The notes: a model not told the origin generated them from the letters alone. Counted from the first letter of the stretch, positions 18,797 to 27,618 are shown. The stretch is 64,000 bases of DNA from Streptomonospora litoralis (GCF_004323735.1 NZ_CP036455.1:2475101-2539100); one strand, 5' to 3'. Program-made: numbers and translations.

Positions 18797-19825
18797 GTGA
18801 TCGCGACGGTGCCCCCACAGCACGACACCCCCCGCGCGCAGCCGCCGCCCGCGCTGGAGTCGGCGCTCGGCGGCTACCTGGACCACCTCGCGGTCGAGCG
18901 TGGCCTGGCGGCCAACACACTGTCCTCCTACCGCCGCGACCTCCGCCGCTACCTGGACTTCGTGGCCGGGCGGGGGGTGGACGCGCTGCGCGAGGTCTCC
19001 CAGGCCGACGTCACCGAATTCCTCCGGCGGCTGCGCGAGGGCGACGACTCCCACCCGCCGCTGAACGGCAACTCCGCCGGCCGGGCCGTGGTGGCCGTGC
19101 GCGGCCTCCACCGCTTCGCGCTCCGCGAGGGGCTGGCCGACACCGACCCCGCGAGTGGAGTCCGCCCGCCCACGCCGCCCCGGCGGCTGCCCAAGGCGGT
19201 GTCGCTGGAGGCCATCGAGTCGCTGCTGGGCGCGATCCCCGGCGAGGGCGATCCCCGCGCCGCCCGCGACCGGGCGCTGCTGGAGCTGCTCTACGGCACC
19301 GGTGCGCGGATCTCCGAGGCTGTGGGCCTGGACGTCGACGACATCACCCGGCTCGCCCCCGAGCCCTCGCCCGAGGCCGAGGGAGCCGGTGAGGCCGCGG
19401 AGGGCGGCGTCTCCGCGGTGCGCTTCCGCGGCAAGGGCGGCAAGGAACGGCTGGTGCCCATCGGGCGGTTCGCCCGCAGCGCCGTGGACGCCTACCTGGT
19501 GCGGGCCCGACCCGTGCTAGCGGCGTCGGGGCGCGGCTCGCCGGCGCTGTTCCTCAACGCCCGCGGCGGCCGGCTGACCCGCCAGGGCGCCTGGGCGGTG
19601 CTGCGCGCCGCCGCCGATCGGGCCGGCCTCAGCGACGTGTCCCCGCACACGCTGCGCCACTCCTTCGCCACCCACCTGCTCGACGGGGGCGCCGACGTGC
19701 GCGTGGTGCAGGAACTGCTCGGCCACGCCTCGGTCACCACAACGCAGGTCTACACCATGGTCACGGTCGACCGGCTGCGCGAGGTCTACGCCGCGAGCCA
19801 CCCGCGCGCCGAAGCGCCCGGGTGA
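18797..19825 (+). CDS. xerD: Tyrosine recombinase XerD
   Basis: A 342-residue site-specific recombinase that resolves chromosome dimers at dif with XerC. The core-binding SAM-like domain spans about residues 20-110 ([22 protein letters not shown]). The catalytic residues are visible: Arg in [12 protein letters not shown], Lys in [11 protein letters not shown], His-x-x-Arg in [12 protein letters not shown], His in [10 protein letters not shown] and the nucleophile Tyr in TQVYTMV. A Glu/Ala-rich insertion ([15 protein letters not shown]) after ITRLA is longer than in E. coli XerD. GTG at 18797 with GGAAGG just upstream is preferred over two upstream ATGs. Confidence 0.94.
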   Translation: MIATVPPQHDTPRAQPPPALESALGGYLDHLAVERGLAANTLSSYRRDLRRYLDFVAGRGVDALREVSQADVTEFLRRLREGDDSHPPLNGNSAGRAVVAVRGLHRFALREGLADTDPASGVRPPTPPRRLPKAVSLEAIESLLGAIPGEGDPRAARDRALLELLYGTGARISEAVGLDVDDITRLAPEPSPEAEGAGEAAEGGVSAVRFRGKGGKERLVPIGRFARSAVDAYLVRARPVLAASGRGSPALFLNARGGRLTRQGAWAVLRAAADRAGLSDVSPHTLRHSFATHLLDGGADVRVVQELLGHASVTTTQVYTMVTVDRLREVYAASHPRAEAPG

Positions 19826-20029
19826 GTGCGCCGGGCCCGGCAGCCGCCGCGGTCCGAAAGCGGGACCACCACCGGCGTAGAGTGTCGCGTTGAATCATTG
19901 TGCGCGGACGTTCTAGAGTCGCGGCACGACGGTTGGTTGCTGTCGACATATTGAGTTTTTCCGACGGCAGGCCGACCGCAGGGCGGGACTTCGCCCGGCG
20001 GCGGCCGGTCCGTAGGGAGGTCAAGGGTT

Positions 20030-20989
20030 GTGAGCTGGTCGGAGTACGACGACGCGGCGCCGAAGGGCCCCGTCGACGAGGGCATGCCGGACTCCCCGGC
20101 GAGCAACCCATGGGGGGAAACGCGCAGCACGGGGGCCGAACTGCAATCGAACAGACCCAAGCCGGACTATCCCGAGCCGGAGCCGCTCGACAGCCACGGT
20201 CCGGCACGTATCGTAGCACTGTGTAACCAGAAGGGCGGGGTCGGTAAGACCACGACCACGATCAACCTCGGCGCGGCCATAGCCGAGTTCGGCAGACGGG
20301 TGCTGCTCGTCGACTTCGACCCGCAGGGGGCGCTGTCGGTGGGCCTGGGGCGGCTCGATCCGCGCGAGCTCGACCTGACCGTCTACAACCTGCTCATGCA
20401 GCGCGACGTCGGTGTCGAGGACGTGCTGCTCAAGACCGACATCGACGGTCTCGACCTGATTCCGAGCAACATCGACCTGTCCGCGGCCGAAGTGCAGCTG
20501 GTGGGGGAGGTCGCACGGGAGCAGATGCTCGCGCGCGCCCTGCGCCCGGTCGTCCAGGACTACGACGTCGTGCTCATCGACTGCCAGCCCTCGCTGGGGC
20601 TGCTCACGGTCAACGCGCTCACCGCGGCCGACGGGGTCGTCGTCCCGCTGGAGTGCGAGTTCTTCGCACTGCGCGGTGTCGCGCTGCTCATGGACACCAT
20701 CCAGAAGGTCCAGGAACGACTCAACGAGGACCTGGTCATCGACGGGTTCCTGGGCACCATGTACGACCCTCGCACGCTGCACGCGCGCGAGGTGCTCGCC
20801 ACCATCATCGACGGCTTCGGCGACAAGGTCTACGGCACCGTCATCAACCGCACCATCCGCTTCCCCGACGCCACCGTGGCGGGGGAGCCCATAACGCGGT
20901 TCGACTCCTCGTCGGCCGGTGCCAACGCATACCGCGACCTGGCAAAGGAGGTGCTGGCCCGGTGGCCAAACAGCGGTCACGACGTGTGA
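20030..20989 (+). CDS. ParA-family ATPase of the SMC locus
   Basis: A 319-residue Walker-type ATPase. The deviant Walker A is NQKGGVGKTTTTINLG (about residues 66-81), Walker A' VLLVDFDPQGALS and Walker B VVLIDCQPSLG. An N-terminal extension of about 60 residues is charged and unstructured. The start is GTG at 20030 behind GGGAGG. It is not the main chromosomal parAB, since no parB follows. Genes of this type lie upstream of scpAB in many actinobacteria. The next gene starts inside its 3' end by 28 bases, so the two are coupled. Confidence 0.92.
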   Translation: MSWSEYDDAAPKGPVDEGMPDSPASNPWGETRSTGAELQSNRPKPDYPEPEPLDSHGPARIVALCNQKGGVGKTTTTINLGAAIAEFGRRVLLVDFDPQGALSVGLGRLDPRELDLTVYNLLMQRDVGVEDVLLKTDIDGLDLIPSNIDLSAAEVQLVGEVAREQMLARALRPVVQDYDVVLIDCQPSLGLLTVNALTAADGVVVPLECEFFALRGVALLMDTIQKVQERLNEDLVIDGFLGTMYDPRTLHAREVLATIIDGFGDKVYGTVINRTIRFPDATVAGEPITRFDSSSAGANAYRDLAKEVLARWPNSGHDV

Positions 20990-21390
20990 CCCTGCCGGGG
21001 GCAGACGAGCTGTTCTTCCGCTCCTCCGACCCCGACGAGCCCGAGCCCGCACCCTCCGCAGCCCCGGTCGAGCAGCAGTCGGCCCAGCAGACGGCCGCCC
21101 AGCAGCTCGCGACCGGGACACAGGCCGCCGCGCCCGTGCGCGCACCGCAGGCACGCACGGCCGGTTCGCCGCAGCCCAGCGGTCGGCAGCGCCACGACGA
21201 GAAGATCACGGTGTACATCTCGGCACCCGAGCTTCTCGCTCTGGAGCAGACCCGGCTGTCGCTGCGGGGCGAGCACGGCCTGGCCGCCGACCGCGGCCGG
21301 ATCGTGCGGGAGGCCGTCGCGGTGCTCCTCGCCGACTTCGAGGAGCACGGAGAGTCGAGCATGCTCGTACAGCGTCTGAACACCGATTGA
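20962..21390 (+). CDS. Small protein coupled to ParA, possible DNA-binding partner
   Basis: A 142-residue protein. The first 65 residues are acidic and Gln/Ala/Pro-rich (PDEPEPAPSAAPVEQQ) and probably disordered. The last 70 (KITVYISAPELLALEQTRLSLRGEHGLAADRGRIVREAVAVLL read in parts) look like a short beta strand plus helices of the ribbon-helix-helix type. By position it could be the centromere- or DNA-binding partner of the ParA-like ATPase. The GTG at 20962 overlaps parA by 28 bases and is preceded by GGAGG at 20947-20951. The family identity is tentative. Confidence 0.75.
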   Translation: MAKQRSRRVTLPGADELFFRSSDPDEPEPAPSAAPVEQQSAQQTAAQQLATGTQAAAPVRAPQARTAGSPQPSGRQRHDEKITVYISAPELLALEQTRLSLRGEHGLAADRGRIVREAVAVLLADFEEHGESSMLVQRLNTD

Positions 21391-21453
21391 AGCGGGCACC
21401 GCCGGTGCGGTGCCACTCTGGGAACATGAACCGAACCGAGTCGACCCCGCCGC

Positions 21454-22281
21454 ATGGCAGCTGAAGGCGAAGAGGCCGCCGACGGCGGGTTCCAGGTGCA
21501 CCTGGAGAACTTCGAGGGACCCTTCGACCTGCTGCTCGGGCTGATCAGCAAGCACAAGCTCGACATCACCGAGGTCTCCCTCTCCCAGGTCACCGACGAG
21601 TTCATGGCCTACATCCGGGCCCACGGGGACTCCTGGGACCTGGACCAGGCCAGCCACTTCCTGCTGGTGGCGGCCACGCTGCTGGATCTGAAGGCGGCGC
21701 GGCTGCTGCCGCGCGGGGAGATCGAGGACGAGGCCGACCTGGCCCTGCTGGAGGCGCGCGACCTGCTTTTCGCGCGCCTCCTGCAGTACCGCGCCTACAA
21801 GCAGGTCGCCGGCGTGCTGGCCGAGCGGCTGGCCTCCCAGGGCCGGCGCTTCCCGCGCGCCGTGCCGCTGGAGCGGCGCTTCGCCGACGCGCGCCCGGAC
21901 GTCTTCATCAAGCTCGGGCCGCAGGAGTTCGCCATGCTGGCCGCGCGGGTCTTCACGCCCAAGGAGCCGCCGAGCGTCCCGGTCACCCACATCCATCAGA
22001 CCCGCACCTCGGTGCGCGAGCAGGCCGAGATCGTCGTGCGGGCGCTGCGCGAGAGCGGCACGCTGACCTTCGCCGAGCTGACCGCCGACTGCGCCGGTAC
22101 CTTCGAGGTCGTGGCGCGGTTCCTGGCGCTGCTGGAGCTCTACCGCGCCGCCGGAGTCAGCTTCGAGCAGCCCGAGCCGCTCGCGGAGCTGACCGTGACC
22201 TGGACCGGCAGCGCCGAGGGGGAGGTCGCCGTCTCCGACGAATTCGACCAGGCCAAGCAGAGCAGCGAGGAGAGCACGTGA
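21454..22281 (+). CDS. scpA: Segregation and condensation protein A (kleisin)
   Basis: A 275-residue kleisin that bridges SMC heads. The hallmark N-terminal FQVHLENFEGPFDLLLGLISKHKLDITEVSL is at residues 13-43. The helix-rich middle (FLLVAATLLDLKAARLLP) and the C-terminal winged helix (SGTLTFAELTADC and FLALLELYRAAGVSF) follow. It is translated with scpB through a four-base overlap. An Asp/Glu-rich tail follows the conserved core. Confidence 0.96.
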   Translation: MAAEGEEAADGGFQVHLENFEGPFDLLLGLISKHKLDITEVSLSQVTDEFMAYIRAHGDSWDLDQASHFLLVAATLLDLKAARLLPRGEIEDEADLALLEARDLLFARLLQYRAYKQVAGVLAERLASQGRRFPRAVPLERRFADARPDVFIKLGPQEFAMLAARVFTPKEPPSVPVTHIHQTRTSVREQAEIVVRALRESGTLTFAELTADCAGTFEVVARFLALLELYRAAGVSFEQPEPLAELTVTWTGSAEGEVAVSDEFDQAKQSSEEST

Positions 22282-22904
22282 GCGCGGCAGAGCAGCAGCC
22301 ACACCACGGCGCGGCGCGGTCGGAGGAGGCCGCGACGCCGCAGCAGCGCGGGGGCGCCGACCTGCGGCGCGATCTGGAGGCGGTGCTGATGGTCGTCGAC
22401 CAGCCGGTGGCCGAGTACGACCTCGCCCGCGCCTTCGATCGGCCGGTCGACGAGATCGCGGCGGTGCTGGCCGGCCTCTCGCGCGAGTACACCGAGCAGG
22501 GGCGGGGATTCGACCTGCGCCAGGTCGCCGAGGGGTGGCGGTTCTACACCCGGCCCGAGTGCGCCGGTATCGTCGAGCACTTCCTCAAGGAGGGCCAGGA
22601 GGTCCGGCTCACCCAGGCGGCGCTGGAGACGATGGCGGTGGTGGCCTACCGCCAGCCCGTCTCGCGCGGCCGGGTCTCCGCTGTGCGAGGTGTGAACTGT
22701 GACGGCGTTATGCGTACCCTCGTGTTGAGGGGGTTGATCGAGGAGGCCGGGCAGGATCCCGAGTCGGGTGCGCACCTGTTCCGCACCACCACCTACTTCC
22801 TGGAGCGGCTCGGCCTGCGCGATCTGGACGAGCTTCCCGACCTCGCCCCTTTCCTGCCTGACGACATCGAAGGTATTGACGACACCGGTGAACACGCCAC
22901 GTAA
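22278..22904 (+). CDS. scpB: Segregation and condensation protein B
   Basis: A 208-residue protein with two winged-helix domains that dimerises and binds ScpA. Typical segments are LEAVLMVVDQPVAEYDLARAF, FDLRQVAEGWRFYTRPE, LTQAALETMAVVAYRQPVSRG and VSAVRGVNCDGVMRTLVLRGLIEE. It starts with GTG at 22278 inside the scpA stop. The rluB start lies 17 bases before its stop, so scpA, scpB and rluB form one coupled transcript. Confidence 0.96.
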   Translation: MSAAEQQPHHGAARSEEAATPQQRGGADLRRDLEAVLMVVDQPVAEYDLARAFDRPVDEIAAVLAGLSREYTEQGRGFDLRQVAEGWRFYTRPECAGIVEHFLKEGQEVRLTQAALETMAVVAYRQPVSRGRVSAVRGVNCDGVMRTLVLRGLIEEAGQDPESGAHLFRTTTYFLERLGLRDLDELPDLAPFLPDDIEGIDDTGEHAT

Positions 22905-24390
22905 GAATTCCCGGTCCCGCGGTGCGCGGGACGCAGACGACCGCCGCGGCGACCGCGGCCGGTCGGCCCCGCGCGGTGAGCGCGGCAACCAGAACGACGA
23001 CAACACGGGCAAGAACACGCGGCGCGACGGCGGTGCGGCCCGCCGCGGCCAGGGCGGCCGCAGTTCCGCGGGTCGCGGTTCCGCGGGCCGCGGCGGCGGC
23101 AGCGGCACCGGCGGCCGCGGTACCGGTGGCGGCCCTAGCGGGCGCGGCACCGGCGGCACCGGCGGGCGCCGCGCCGGCCAGGGCGAGCAGCGGCCGGGTC
23201 GTCAGCAGGGCGGCGGCGGCCGGGAGCGCGATCCCGTGCGCCGCGCCGAGTCCTCCCGCGGTGAGCGTTCCACAGGCCGCGGCGGCGCCCCGGACCGCGG
23301 CGGCTCCTCCGAGCGCAGCGAGCGGGGCCGCCCCACCGGCGACCGCAAACCCGCCCCCGGCGCACGGGGCGGCGCCCGCGGTGCGGGTCGCGGTGCCGCC
23401 GCGGGCTCCCGGGGCGAGGGGCAGCGGTCGGAGCGCTCCTCCTCGCGCGTCTACACCCGGCGCGAGGAAGGCGGAGGTTTCCGCGCCGGCGGCCGCCGCC
23501 CCGCCGCGCGCGACTTCCGCGACAGCCGGGTCCCCCGCGGGGGAGGCGCCGCCGAGCGGGACCTCTCGCCGGCCGCCCGCGCCCGGTTGAACACCCTGCG
23601 TTCGGAGTACGACCCCGGCGACGAGGAGAGCCCCGGCGACGATCGCGACGCCTACACCGGCGTCGACGGCGGCATCCGCCTGCAGAAGGCGCTGGCCCAG
23701 GCGGGTGTGGCCAGCCGCCGCGCCAGCGAGGAGCTGATCGTGGCCGGGCGGGTCACCGTCGACGGCCACACCGTGCGCCGGTTCGGCGCCCGCGTCGACC
23801 CCGAGAGCTCCGAGATCCGGGTCGACGGCATGCTCGTGGCCGTATCGCCGGACCGGCGGTACTTCGCCCTGCACAAGCCGCGCGGTGTCGTCAGCACGAT
23901 GTCGGACCCCGAAGGCCGCCCCACCCTGGCCGACTACACCGGCAATACCGAGGAGCGCCTGTTCCACGTGGGCCGCCTCGACACCGAGACCGAGGGCCTG
24001 ATCCTGCTCACCAACGACGGCGAGCTGGCCAACCGGCTGACCCACCCCCGCTACGGCGTGGTCAAGACCTACCTCGCGAAGGTCCCCGGACCGTTCCCGC
24101 GCGAGGCTCTGCGCGAGGTCCGCGCCGGAGTCGAGCTGGACGACGGCCCGGTGGAGATCGACTCCTTCCGCATCGTGGAGAACGGCGAACCGCAGGCGCT
24201 GGTCGAGATCAAGCTGCACGAGGGGCGCAAGCACATCGTCCGCCGGCTGCTGGAGGCCGTCGGCTATCCGGTGACCGACCTCGCCCGCACCCAGATCGGC
24301 CCGGTCGGGATCAACAACCTCAAACCCGGCACGATGCGTGCATTGACAGCCGGCGAGGTCAGCGAGCTCTACACTGCCGCAGGGATGTAA
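22888..24390 (+). CDS. rluB: Pseudouridine synthase RluB with long Arg/Gly-rich N-terminal tail
   Basis: A 500-residue protein. The C-terminal 240 residues are a normal RsuA/RluB-type 23S rRNA pseudouridine synthase. The S4 domain is GIRLQKALAQAGVASRRASEE, the catalytic aspartate lies in GRLDTETEGL, and KLHEGRKHIVRRLLEAVG closes the fold. The first 255 residues are a low-complexity RG/RGG tail (for example GRGTGGGPSGRGTGG), probably disordered and RNA-binding. Such tails occur in actinobacterial RluB but this one is long. GTG at 22888 is the most plausible start and overlaps scpB. The upstream ATG at 22768 would overlap more. Confidence 0.9.
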   Translation: MNTPRKNSRSRGARDADDRRGDRGRSAPRGERGNQNDDNTGKNTRRDGGAARRGQGGRSSAGRGSAGRGGGSGTGGRGTGGGPSGRGTGGTGGRRAGQGEQRPGRQQGGGGRERDPVRRAESSRGERSTGRGGAPDRGGSSERSERGRPTGDRKPAPGARGGARGAGRGAAAGSRGEGQRSERSSSRVYTRREEGGGFRAGGRRPAARDFRDSRVPRGGGAAERDLSPAARARLNTLRSEYDPGDEESPGDDRDAYTGVDGGIRLQKALAQAGVASRRASEELIVAGRVTVDGHTVRRFGARVDPESSEIRVDGMLVAVSPDRRYFALHKPRGVVSTMSDPEGRPTLADYTGNTEERLFHVGRLDTETEGLILLTNDGELANRLTHPRYGVVKTYLAKVPGPFPREALREVRAGVELDDGPVEIDSFRIVENGEPQALVEIKLHEGRKHIVRRLLEAVGYPVTDLARTQIGPVGINNLKPGTMRALTAGEVSELYTAAGM

Positions 24391-24401
24391 CCGGCGAGGC
24401 G

Positions 24402-24439
24402 GCTCTGCTTCGAACGGCGCGCGCCGTTCGAAGCAGAGC
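24402..24439. terminator. Perfect 38-bp palindrome after rluB
   Basis: Bases 24402-24420 are the exact reverse complement of 24421-24439 (arm GCTCTGCTTCGAACGGCGC). It begins 11 bases after the rluB stop and ends 26 bases before the aroH start. It could terminate the scp transcript or serve as a binding site for aroH control. There is no T-run. Confidence 0.55.
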
Positions 24440-24465
24440 GCGACGAGGACGAAGGACGGGCGACA

Positions 24466-24828
24466 GTGGCAGTACGAGCGATCCGGGGCGCAGTTCAGGT
24501 CGACGCCGACGAGCGCGAGGCCATCCTGGAGGCCACGGCCGAGCTGGTGACGGAGGTCCTCCAGCGCAACGAGCTGACCGGCGACGACGTGATCAGCGTG
24601 CTCTTCACCGCCACGCCCGACCTCACCGCCGAATTCCCGGCGCTGGCGGCGCGCAAGCTCGGCTTCACCGACGTCCCGCTGATGTGCGCCGCGGAGATCG
24701 GCGTCCCGCACGCCCTGCCCCGCGTCGTCCGCATCATGGCCCACATCGAGACGGCGAAGCCCCGCGCCGACCTGCACCACGTCTACCTGCGCGGCGCCCA
24801 GGCGCTGCGGCTGGACATCGCGCAGTAG
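24466..24828 (+). CDS. aroH: Chorismate mutase, AroH type
   Basis: A 120-residue monofunctional chorismate mutase of the trimeric AroH class, which turns chorismate into prephenate. Conserved parts are the VRAIRGAVQVDADE start (Arg of the active site), DDVISVLFTATPDLTAEFPA, PLMCAAEIGVPHALPRVVRI and the closing HHVYLRGAQALRLD with the active-site Arg and Tyr. GTG at 24466 has GAAGGA upstream. Its product feeds the TyrA enzyme encoded next, though 500 bases separate the two. Confidence 0.94.
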   Translation: MAVRAIRGAVQVDADEREAILEATAELVTEVLQRNELTGDDVISVLFTATPDLTAEFPALAARKLGFTDVPLMCAAEIGVPHALPRVVRIMAHIETAKPRADLHHVYLRGAQALRLDIAQ

Positions 24829-24980
24829 GCGGGGCGATGTAGGCGCCGCGCGGCGCGGCCGGGGTCCGCTTGGCGGCCTCGCGGTCTGCCGGGTGGAGGG
24901 TGGTCCAAGGCGGCGGCGACGGTGGTGGGGGGCTCGGGTGCACGGTCGCCGGGTCGGGTGCTCGCCGGTGGAAGCCGCGC

Positions 24981-25036
24981 CGAGCCTGTCTCCAGGGCTG
25001 GATCCGGCGCCGAATCCAGCCCTGGAGACAGACTCG
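24981..25036. repeat. 56-bp near-perfect palindrome, copy B of a dispersed family
   Basis: Symmetric around 25008/25009 with only two mismatched pairs in 28. On the minus-strand transcript both become G-U pairs, so RNA from that strand could fold completely. The arm runs CGAGCCTGTCTCCAGGG then on to CCGGC at the centre. It is the best-preserved member of the family with copies at 9479-9534 and 54182-54237. Confidence 0.65.
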
Positions 25037-25060
25037 ATGGGACCGGTGCTACCTATTGCA

Positions 25061-25100
25061 GGGTTTCGACCGGACAGCGGCCGGAATCCGGCGAAAACCA
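25061..25100. repeat. Imperfect palindrome next to copy B
   Basis: GGGTTTCG at 25061-25068 pairs with CGAAAACC near 25092-25099, and CCGGA blocks pair inside with one-base shifts. It stands 25 bases after copy B and may belong to the same extragenic element. Confidence 0.35.
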
Positions 25101-25332
25101 CGCATTAGATGCACCGACCGGACCAGCAAGGCCGCCCACCGGACCCAGCCCTACTTCCTGGTCCCAGCCCCCTTCCCGGCCCGAGTGCCCTACGCTGGAA
25201 AGCGGTTCGGCGGGCCGGTGGTGGCGCCGTCGCGTCGTTCGGCCGAAGGCAGGAGACCGGCGCCTGCTGCGTGCGCGCCGGGCAGGTGGCGAGGACGCGC
25301 CGCGACAGCGGCAGCAGAGTACAGGGAGCGAC

Positions 25333-26433
25333 GTGGGCAGGATCGAACGCGCCGTGATCGTGGGCGCCGGGCTGATCGGCACCTCGGTCGCACTTGCGCT
25401 GCGCGAGCACGGCACCGAGGTCGCCCTCAGCGACCCCGACGCCGCGACCCTGCGGCTGGCCTGCGAGCTGGGCGCCGGATCGCCCCTGGGTGAGGAGGCT
25501 CCGGAGCGTCCGGCCGACATCGCCGTGATCGCCGCGCCGCCGTCCGCCGTCGCCGGTGTGCTGCGCGGTGCCCAGGACCGCGGCCTTGCCCACGTCTACA
25601 CCGACGCCGCCAGCGTCAAGTACCGGGTGGTGGACGCCGCCGAGAACGCCGGCTGCGACCTGGCCACCTTCGTGCCCGGCCACCCGATGGCCGGCGGCGA
25701 GCGCAGCGGTCCCAGCGCCGCCCGCGCCGACCTGTTCCTGGGCCGGTCCTGGGCGCTGTGCCCCACCGGCAAGTCCGATTCCCAGGCCGTGGCCGCGGTC
25801 CGCGAGCTGATCGCGATGTGCGGGGCCGAGGCGGTCGCCATCGACCCCGCCGCCCATGACCGCGCCGCCGCGCTGGTCTCCCACGGTCCCCACGTCGCCG
25901 CGGCCGCCGTCGCCGCCCGCCTGCTGGACGGCGACGACACCGCCCTGTCCCTGGCCGGGCAGGGCGTGCGCGACGTCACCCGCATCGCCGCCGGCGACCC
26001 CGGGCTGTGGTGGGAGATCCTCAGCCACAACGGGGGACCGGTCGCCGACGTGCTGGAGACCGTCGCCGCGGACCTGTCCGCCTCCGCCGCCGCACTGCGC
26101 GAGGCGGGACCCGCCGGCGCGGGAACCGCCGCACCGGAGGCGGTCGCGGGTCTGCTGGAGCGCGGCGTCCGCGGACGCGGTCGCGTCCCCGGCAAGCACG
26201 GTGCGCACCGCGCCCCCGAGTACACCGTGGTGCCGGTGCTCATCCCCGACGAACCCGATTCGCTGGGCCGGCTGTTCCACGCGGCGGGCGAGGCCGGAGT
26301 CAACATCGAGGACGTGCGGCTGGACCACTCCATCGGCCTGCCGCTGGGTGTGGCCCAGCTCTCCGTGGTGCCCGAGGCCGCCGAGCGCCTCGCCCGGGTC
26401 CTCGGCGAGCGGGGCTACTCGGTGCACGCCTGA
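25333..26433 (+). CDS. tyrA: Prephenate dehydrogenase with C-terminal ACT domain
   Basis: A 366-residue NAD-dependent enzyme that oxidatively decarboxylates prephenate to 4-hydroxyphenylpyruvate for tyrosine synthesis. The Rossmann motif AVIVGAGLIGTSVALAL is at residues 6-22 and the substrate loop is GHPMAGGERSGPSAARADLF. HDRAAALVSHGPHV supplies the helical-domain histidine. Residues about 295-366 form an ACT domain (VVPVLIPDEPDSLGRLFHAAGEAGVNIED), suggesting feedback control by an aromatic amino acid. GTG at 25333 is chosen by its AGGGAG. The upstream frame is unrelated sequence. Confidence 0.94.
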   Translation: MGRIERAVIVGAGLIGTSVALALREHGTEVALSDPDAATLRLACELGAGSPLGEEAPERPADIAVIAAPPSAVAGVLRGAQDRGLAHVYTDAASVKYRVVDAAENAGCDLATFVPGHPMAGGERSGPSAARADLFLGRSWALCPTGKSDSQAVAAVRELIAMCGAEAVAIDPAAHDRAAALVSHGPHVAAAAVAARLLDGDDTALSLAGQGVRDVTRIAAGDPGLWWEILSHNGGPVADVLETVAADLSASAAALREAGPAGAGTAAPEAVAGLLERGVRGRGRVPGKHGAHRAPEYTVVPVLIPDEPDSLGRLFHAAGEAGVNIEDVRLDHSIGLPLGVAQLSVVPEAAERLARVLGERGYSVHA

Positions 26434-26534
26434 GCCCATTCGGGCGGGCGATTCGCCGAAGGAGGCGGAGCTCCGCAGTCGCCCAGGGCCGCGGCACTTT
26501 CCGGCGGCGGCGCCGATCGCCGAGGACGCGGCGG

Positions 26535-26563
26535 TGCCGACCGGGCCGCGGCGCCTGTAGGCT
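26535..26563 (+). promoter_or_regulatory. Predicted promoter upstream of cmk
   Basis: TGCCGA (26535-26540) and TAGGCT (26558-26563) are 17 bases apart, a fair actinobacterial -35/-10 pair. Transcription would start around 26570, about 43 bases before the cmk start, whose ribosome-binding site is GGAGGAGAG at 26598-26606. Confidence 0.4.
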
Positions 26564-26612
26564 GAACCGTTGAGATGAGATGGAAGCAGCACACTCCGGA
26601 GGAGAGCACCAC

Positions 26613-27338
26613 GTGAGCGCGCAGGGCAGCGCCGAGGGAGTCGTCGTGGCCATCGACGGTCCCTCGGGGTCGGGCAAGTCCAGCACGGCCAAGGGCGTGG
26701 CCACGGCGCGCGGTCTGTGGTACCTCGACACCGGGGCGATGTACCGGGCGATGACCTGGTGGATGCAGCACCACCGGATCGACGTCGACGACGCGGCCGC
26801 CGTCGCCGAGGCGGCCGGACGCCCGGACATCACCATGGGCACCGACCCCGCCGCGCCCACGGTCCACGTGGACGGCAGGGACGTCGCCCGTGAGATCCGC
26901 ACGCAGGAGGTCACCGCGAAGGTCAGCGCCGTCAGCGCGGTACCGGCCGTGCGCGAGCGGCTCGTCGACGAGCAGCGCGGCACCATCGCGCAGGCGCGGC
27001 GCCGGGCCGGGGGCATCGTCGTCGAGGGGCGCGACATCACCACCATCGTCGCCCCCGACGCGTCGGTCAAGATCTACCTGACCGCGAGCGCCGAGGCGCG
27101 GGCGCACCGGCGCAGCGGCGAGGTGCAGGGCAGCGACGTGGCCGCGATCCAGGCCGACCTCGCGCGGCGCGACCTCCTCGACTCCAGCCGGGAGGATTCG
27201 CCGCTGACCCAGACCGCCGAAGCCCTGGAGTTGGAGACGACCGGCCTGGGGCTCGACGAAGTCGTGGCGATCGTCGTCGCACTGATCGACCGGGCCGTCG
27301 CGGCCGCCGAGCAGGCCGAGAGCTCCGCCGCCATCTAG
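26613..27338 (+). CDS. cmk: Cytidylate kinase
   Basis: A 241-residue (d)CMP kinase. The P-loop [16 protein letters not shown] is at residues 12-27. [14 protein letters not shown] forms the CMP site, [15 protein letters not shown] the NMP-binding insert, and [26 protein letters not shown] the conserved core. The lid is [26 protein letters not shown] at 26613 lies six bases after GGAGGAGAG, and the 11-codon upstream extension lacks a site. In several actinobacteria plsC lies between cmk and der; it is absent here. Confidence 0.95.
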   Translation: MSAQGSAEGVVVAIDGPSGSGKSSTAKGVATARGLWYLDTGAMYRAMTWWMQHHRIDVDDAAAVAEAAGRPDITMGTDPAAPTVHVDGRDVAREIRTQEVTAKVSAVSAVPAVRERLVDEQRGTIAQARRRAGGIVVEGRDITTIVAPDASVKIYLTASAEARAHRRSGEVQGSDVAAIQADLARRDLLDSSREDSPLTQTAEALELETTGLGLDEVVAIVVALIDRAVAAAEQAESSAAI

Positions 27339-27392
27339 CCGTCGCGGCGGCACGGGGCGGCGGAGCCTCTGCACGCCGAGCACAGCCGGAGC

Positions 27393-27437
27393 GGGCCGCC
27401 CCGGCGGCGGCCCGCGCGGACGCCGCCGGGGCGGCCC
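27393..27437 (+). terminator. 17-bp perfect stem downstream of cmk
   Basis: Bases 27393-27409 pair fully with 27421-27437 around an 11-base loop, starting 54 bases after the cmk stop. A smaller hairpin (27462-27469 with 27474-27481, ACAC loop) follows. One or both likely terminate the cmk transcript before der. Confidence 0.5.
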
Positions 27438-27618
27438 CGGCCGGTCGACCGCCGCAGTCGCGCTCGGGCACACGCCCGAGCCGTCGGCTGCGGCAGCACA
27501 CCGCGCCGCCCGACGGGCGGTGCGAACACCGCCGCGCCCTGACGCGGGCGCGGCCCGCCAATCCGCCCCGCGGCACGCGATCCTGGGCGCGCGGGGCGGC
27601 GAAACCGGGAGAAGAGCG

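Larger units (their letters stand above)
24829..25332 (+). other. 500-base gene-free interval with palindromes
   Basis: Open frames here are extensions of neighbouring genes in biased sequence and show no family signal. The interval holds palindrome copy B (24981-25036) and a second, imperfect palindrome at 25061-25100. The tyrA ribosome-binding site AGGGAG is at 25322-25327. Confidence 0.45.

Noticed and set aside
23000-23500. Repetitive codons in rluB as a possible tandem repeat or CRISPR-like array
   Set aside because: The periodicity comes from RG/GG codons, has no constant spacer or repeat length and lies inside a coding frame.
22708-25101. Minus-strand frame of about 797 codons across rluB and aroH
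   Set aside because: Ala/Gly/Arg repeats that merely reflect the antisense of the RGG-coding stretch of rluB.
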